Assembly (NCBI RefSeq): GCF_019904135.1
Contig: NZ_JAIOGQ010000007.1
Location: 89,753 to 153,752, forward strand
Source: Paenibacillus caui
GTDB lineage: Bacteria; Bacillota; Bacilli; Paenibacillales; Paenibacillaceae
DNA length: 64,000 bases
Direction: 5' to 3'
Below, piece by piece: positions 61,181 to 64,000 of the stretch (its first letter is position 1; every line of letters begins with the position of its first letter). Under the pieces are notes generated by a model that was not told the DNA's origin, ran no database searches, and saw only the letters and a program-made list of their open reading frames with translations. The translations under genes were made by a program, and so were the position numbers.

Positions 61181-61211
61181 AAAAAACGCGACCCTCCGAA
61201 ACCTCGGAAAG
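61181..61211 (-). terminator. Terminator downstream of the tRNA-Thr fragment
   Basis: On the minus strand CTTTCCGA-GGTT-TCGGAGGG, then TCGCGTTTTTT. It sits 25 bp past the tRNA 3' end, as expected for the native tRNA gene. Confidence 0.7.
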
Positions 61212-61235
61212 CCGCCCTGCTTGACTATGAAGGGA

Positions 61236-61281
61236 TGCTGGTGAAGGGAATTGAACCCCCGACCTACGCATTACGAGTTCC
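61236..61281 (-). pseudogene. 3' half of tRNA-Thr(CGU), att-site scar
   Basis: On the minus strand the sequence matches a tRNA from the anticodon loop to the 3' end: loop CTCGTAA (anticodon CGT), 3' anticodon stem TGCGT, T arm GGGGG-TTCAATT-CCCTT and acceptor CACCAGC plus discriminator A. The 5' half is absent: the bases before CTCGTAA (TTGGA) do not pair with TGCGT, and no D arm is seen. Such exact 3' halves are produced when an element integrates into a tRNA gene. Confidence 0.8.
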
Positions 61282-61386
61282 AAGAATAGTGGTTCTATAG
61301 GTAGTGCATTAACCCCATTGAAATCAAGATTTTTTACTTTGATGAGTGTCCCTAAGATAACCTAAGTATCCGCAAGCGCGTTTGCA

Positions 61387-61445
61387 ATTTTGTTAGCTGA
61401 GGGTGTCCCAAAAGTAAACTTTGGAACACCCTCAGCTAACAAAAT
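61387..61445. repeat. Long perfect inverted repeat
   Basis: ATTTTGTTAGCTGAGGGTGT and its exact complement ACACCCTCAGCTAACAAAAT (20-bp arms) flank CCCAAAAGTAAACTTTGGA, itself partly self-complementary. It lies just left of the IS3 remnant. It could be a terminator pair of an IS or the fused ends of two elements. Confidence 0.7.
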
Positions 61446-61575
61446 AGGATGGTATTCGTAAAAAACCAAGGAGCTAAGCGGTAAACTGGTACCCATAGAC
61501 TGGACACTTTGAAAAAAAAGGGGGTTGGGCTGTGAGTACCTTTTGTATACTGGAAGAAGCAACGGAGGGGATGAC

Positions 61576-62245
61576 ATGAGTACGAAAAGGTTTAGTGAAG
61601 CAGAGCGCGAAACATTATCGGAAAATCCATGACCTACACGGATGAATTCAAACGGCTATTCATCGATCAATATATGCTCGGAAAAACGCCAAGAGAAATC
61701 TTTGAGGCTGCTGGATTCGACGTCAGCATCATCGGGATGACGCGCGTGGAACAGTGCGCGGACCGCTGGAAGAAAGCCTATGAGAGGGACGGGATCATTG
61801 GGCTGTCCGACTCGCGGAAAGGAGCCTCTGGCCGCCCTCTAAAAAGGGAATTAACCCCAGATGAAGTCATTGCTAAGCAAGAGGCGAAAATTAAGCTGCT
61901 TGAATCTCAAATTAAACTGCTAAAAAAGTTCGCCAAGAACGAAAGGAGGCTAGTTCTAGACAAATACAACTTAAGCACAAACCATAGATTTGAACTCATT
62001 CAGGAAGCTGTAAATCAAGGATATGGACGGATGACGAGATACTTTTGTGAGCTCCTTGAGATGCCCCGCTCCTGCTACTATCGTTATCTAAAAGCAGCGG
62101 ATATACGCTTAAAGTGAGCTGTTCAGGATCAAGAAGCCGGAAAGCTCATTCAGAAGGCTTTTGATCGTCACGGCTTTAAGAAGGGTGCCCGCTCCATCAA
62201 AGTGATTCTGGAAAACGAGTTTGGCATCGTGTACAACCTGAAGCG
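61576..62245 (+). pseudogene. IS3-family transposase remnant (orfA plus start of orfB)
   Basis: GGAGGGGATGAC precedes ATG 61576. MSTKRFSEAERETLSENP runs into a stop because several codons are deleted. The next frame resumes with TYTDEFKRLFIDQYMLGKTP, the orfA HTH and a leucine-rich coiled coil, and continues into orfB-like FELIQEAVNQGYGRMTRYFC. A TGA at 62115-62117 follows, then RSIKVILENEFGIVYNLKR. The DDE catalytic core is missing, so it is inactive. The left end lies near 61485 (TGGACACTTTG). Confidence 0.85.
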
Positions 62246-62377
62246 TTTGGCTGTAGCTGCCGTCATATACGTCTCGATATGCCCCATTACCGGCTTAGAA
62301 AAATAAAGTGGCACTCGGTGCTGCAACAAATAGTTGCGGAGCGTGGGATGATCAAATACGATGGCGGTATGAGACAT
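62240..62377 (-). pseudogene. N-terminal fragment of a second IS transposase
   Basis: AAGGAGAA precedes ATG 62377. The frame reads MSHTAIVFDHPTLRNYLLQH, RVPLYFSKPVMGHIETYMTA, ATAKRF and then runs into the IS3 remnant, read backwards. It resembles the opening of IS4/IS701-like transposases; the family is uncertain. The two fragments meet at about 62240-62250. Confidence 0.55.
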
Positions 62378-62804
62378 AGCGATTTCTCCTTGGTGTGAAT
62401 TTGGTTGTGGTGACTACTTTTTACCATAAGGAGGGCGCTTTGTCTCTATTCTTTTTGATTTACAGTTTACTGGAAGCGAATTTGCTCATTTATAGTCGGC
62501 AATCTATTTAAATTAAATAGAACAGTCAATCTTATTTTTTTAAGATGTATTTCCAACAAACTAGGATTAAGGAAATAACCAGTATAACTAACAAAACTGT
62601 AAAAAAAACAATCAAGAGTCCATACATATTCAAGCAACTCCCCTCCCCCAAATATTGGATTTATCTTATATCTTACCGAAAATCCAACTCTATTGTAAAT
62701 ATAATTTTACACTTCCATATTTTAACTAAAGCATATATAATATACATATACTTTCAATCTATGGCCATATTGTAAGTATTAACAAAAGATCGGAGATGTT
62801 AAAT
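62378..62804. other. AT-rich gap upstream of the secreted protein gene
   Basis: No gene is supported. The sequence is strongly AT-rich and presumably contains the promoter of the secreted-protein gene in its last 100 bp. The upstream end belongs to the disrupted IS. Confidence 0.5.
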
Positions 62805-63530
62805 TTGAAAAAATTACTAACTTCACTACTATCTACTGTACTTGCTTTGACTATTTGTGTTCCAGTGTTTGCTTCAAGCGATTCATCGGGGCTAGATTAT
62901 GAACAGTTCAAAACTAGCTTATTAGAGGCTACACTCCAAGGAAATGATGAACTTGCCAGCAATATCTTAGAGAATAATCCTGAGTTAAACGAACAGTACG
63001 TTCAGTCTGCAGATGCCTTTGACTCAGATAAAGTAAATGAAAAGTTAAAAAATGTTAAACTTGGAGCAAATGACTCAGTTCTGATTGTGATGGATGATAA
63101 TAGCTTTGTAAAAGTTACTACAGTTACTAAACCCGTAAAAGAGAATAATACTGGTATTTCCACTAGAGATTATCAAACTGATTACGACATGTCAGGAACA
63201 AAATGGAGTACAACATACACGTATGAAAGTGGTAGCAATTTCAAACTAGTTATGAACACATACTATCAAATTGGAAGCAAGATGAATATTTATCAGTATG
63301 ATTACAGTGGTACTGATGGTTCCCTAGGTTTTACTGTAGATTCGGTAAATCAATCTGTATCTGGAAACAATACTGCGACTGCAACAGTAAAAGGTAATTT
63401 TACAGTAAAAATTGTAGGAGGAAACAAGCAGTATTATACTCTTTATACAGAAATCGGATTTTTAAAAGCTTACTTAGAATCTGATGGGTATTATTATGTA
63501 GATTATTATATTAATAGCTGGAAGTCATAG
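62805..63530 (+). CDS. Secreted protein of unknown function, 241 aa
   Basis: A classic Sec signal peptide (MKKLLTSLLSTVLALTICVP, cleavage after VFA) opens the protein. A helical acidic segment (FKTSLLEATLQGNDELASNI, ENNPELNEQYVQS) follows, then a Tyr/Thr/Ser-rich beta domain (TDYDMSGTKWSTTYTYESGS, YYVDYYINSWKS at the end). No catalytic motif is visible. TTG 62805 is preferred: GGAG lies nine bases upstream, whereas ATG 62796 touches the SD. It lies in the putative island, and codon use is AT-rich like Bacillus mobile DNA. Bacteriocin-like or surface functions are possible but unsupported. Confidence 0.8.
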   Translation: MKKLLTSLLSTVLALTICVPVFASSDSSGLDYEQFKTSLLEATLQGNDELASNILENNPELNEQYVQSADAFDSDKVNEKLKNVKLGANDSVLIVMDDNSFVKVTTVTKPVKENNTGISTRDYQTDYDMSGTKWSTTYTYESGSNFKLVMNTYYQIGSKMNIYQYDYSGTDGSLGFTVDSVNQSVSGNNTATATVKGNFTVKIVGGNKQYYTLYTEIGFLKAYLESDGYYYVDYYINSWKS

Positions 63531-63562
63531 AATATTCACAAACCATTTAGTAGTCAACATTA

Positions 63563-63597
63563 AAAAAGCCCACCGACCATGTGGTTAGTGGGCTTTT
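63563..63597 (+). terminator. Terminator of the secreted protein gene
   Basis: AAGCCCAC and GTGGGCTT form the stem around CGACCATGTGGTTA, followed by TTATG, 33 bp after the stop. Confidence 0.75.
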
Positions 63598-63795
63598 ATG
63601 CATGGTGTCGCGGCCGATCGCGTATCGGTGTAGCGTTATCTAGGGTATATTTTTAGATTTTGATGTGCGTACAAAGAAATCCAATATTTTTTTGTAGCAG
63701 TATTACGTAGGTAAAGCATCCTGTACGTTTGCTAATGAATCATTCGGCACTGGGTGGATATCTACCTACAAAAGAAAACCATATGAAGTCGTCAA
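63598..63795. other. Short intergenic stretch before the IS256 end
   Basis: No gene or RNA is recognised here; only weak, short open frames. Confidence 0.5.
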
Positions 63796-63858
63796 AGGGT
63801 GTGTCAATAATTTTGTGTAAACTCATTTATAGAGACTCCCCCATGGGGGAGATTGCCC
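63796..63858. mobile_element. Terminal region of an IS256-family element
   Basis: GGGTGTGTCAATAATTTTGTG is typical of IS256-family inverted repeats and lies just past the transposase stop. A CTCCCCCATGGGGGAG palindrome (63836-63851) sits between the repeat and the gene. The other end lies outside the window. Confidence 0.6.
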
Positions 63859-64000
63859 TTACGGCAGATGTTGGCCGATGCGTTCGGGGAAGAAGACCGA
63901 GAACTGCAACAGCATTTGGCCCCAGTTCTGGACACGGCCTGTCCATTTGCGGGTGACATCCATGGTGACCAGATACAGCATCTTTAGCAGCGCCTCGTCC
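63859..64000 (-). CDS. IS256-family transposase, C-terminus, continues off the window
   Basis: The minus strand encodes ALLKMLYLVTMDVTRKWTGR, VQNWGQMLLQFSVFFPERIG, QHLP and a stop. This is the conserved C-terminal helix (YLVTMDxTRKWTGRxQxWG) of IS256 transposases. The frame is open to 64000, so completeness cannot be judged. Confidence 0.9.
   Translation of the reverse strand, partial: DEALLKMLYLVTMDVTRKWTGRVQNWGQMLLQFSVFFPERIGQHLP

Noticed and set aside
61236..61281. Functional tRNA gene
   Set aside because: The acceptor 5' strand, D arm and 5' anticodon stem are absent, so it cannot fold as a tRNA.

Overview
The window reads as chromosome of a low-to-mid GC Gram-positive of the Paenibacillus/Bacillales type. 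The evidence is strong AAGGAGG-type ribosome binding sites, frequent GTG/TTG starts, a Bacillus-type LexA box, a purine riboswitch in front of xpt-pbuX, a two-part heptaprenyl diphosphate synthase and a RelQ/YjbM-type alarmone synthetase. Most of it is moderately GC-rich. Several stretches are clearly AT-rich and look acquired: about 13.2-16.8 kb, 52.6-54.6 kb and everything right of about 61.28 kb.

Layout. 0-8.9 kb: partial Nudix hydrolase, DinG-like Fe-S helicase, marR-MFS pair, 5'-truncated AraC regulator, ABC1 kinase plus phasin-like partner, TetR regulator, low-molecular-weight tyrosine phosphatase. 9-13.2 kb: aldo/keto reductase, then an alkylation-repair group (adaA, ogt, alkA) and a decayed radical-SAM gene. 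13.3-16.7 kb: AT-rich insert with an Asp/Glu racemase-like gene, IS30 debris and an ArsR-rhodanese/MFS operon. 16.8-21.3 kb: five-gene ABC/GntR operon with a well-formed sigma-A promoter whose -10 lies in a palindrome. 21.4-34 kb: methionine aminopeptidase, LacI regulator, xpt-pbuX, zinc-ribbon protein, alarmone synthetase, SNF2 helicase with an Asn/Gly/Asp insert and a very GC-rich partner ORF.

34-46.6 kb is the centre of interest: a peptidoglycan-sugar salvage locus. On the minus strand it has an RpiR regulator, a sugar-binding lipoprotein, two permeases, an MsmK-type ATPase, a DUF624 membrane protein, NamZ, NagZ and AnmK. Divergent from it are a MurK-type sugar kinase and the MurQ etherase. 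NamZ and NagZ show no signal peptide, so the sequence suggests import of cell-wall disaccharides by an ABC transporter and cleavage inside the cell. The characterised B. subtilis route differs: secreted NagZ and NamZ, and a PTS permease for MurNAc.

46.6-61.2 kb: RidA, an orphan 5TMR-LYT histidine kinase, an HD-GYP protein, a short HepS-like subunit with HepT, an AT-rich chemoreceptor, a methyltransferase, a scarred ABC transporter remnant, a two-gene operon under a double LexA-type operator, GNAT, PaaX, an unusual copper-amine-oxidase-N/PEBP fusion, and an NmrA-like reductase beside a truncated quinone reductase. At 61.24-61.28 kb lies the 3' half of a tRNA-Thr(CGU), interpreted as the attachment-site scar of an integrated element. 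That element fills the right end with IS3, a second IS, IS256 debris and an unknown secreted protein.
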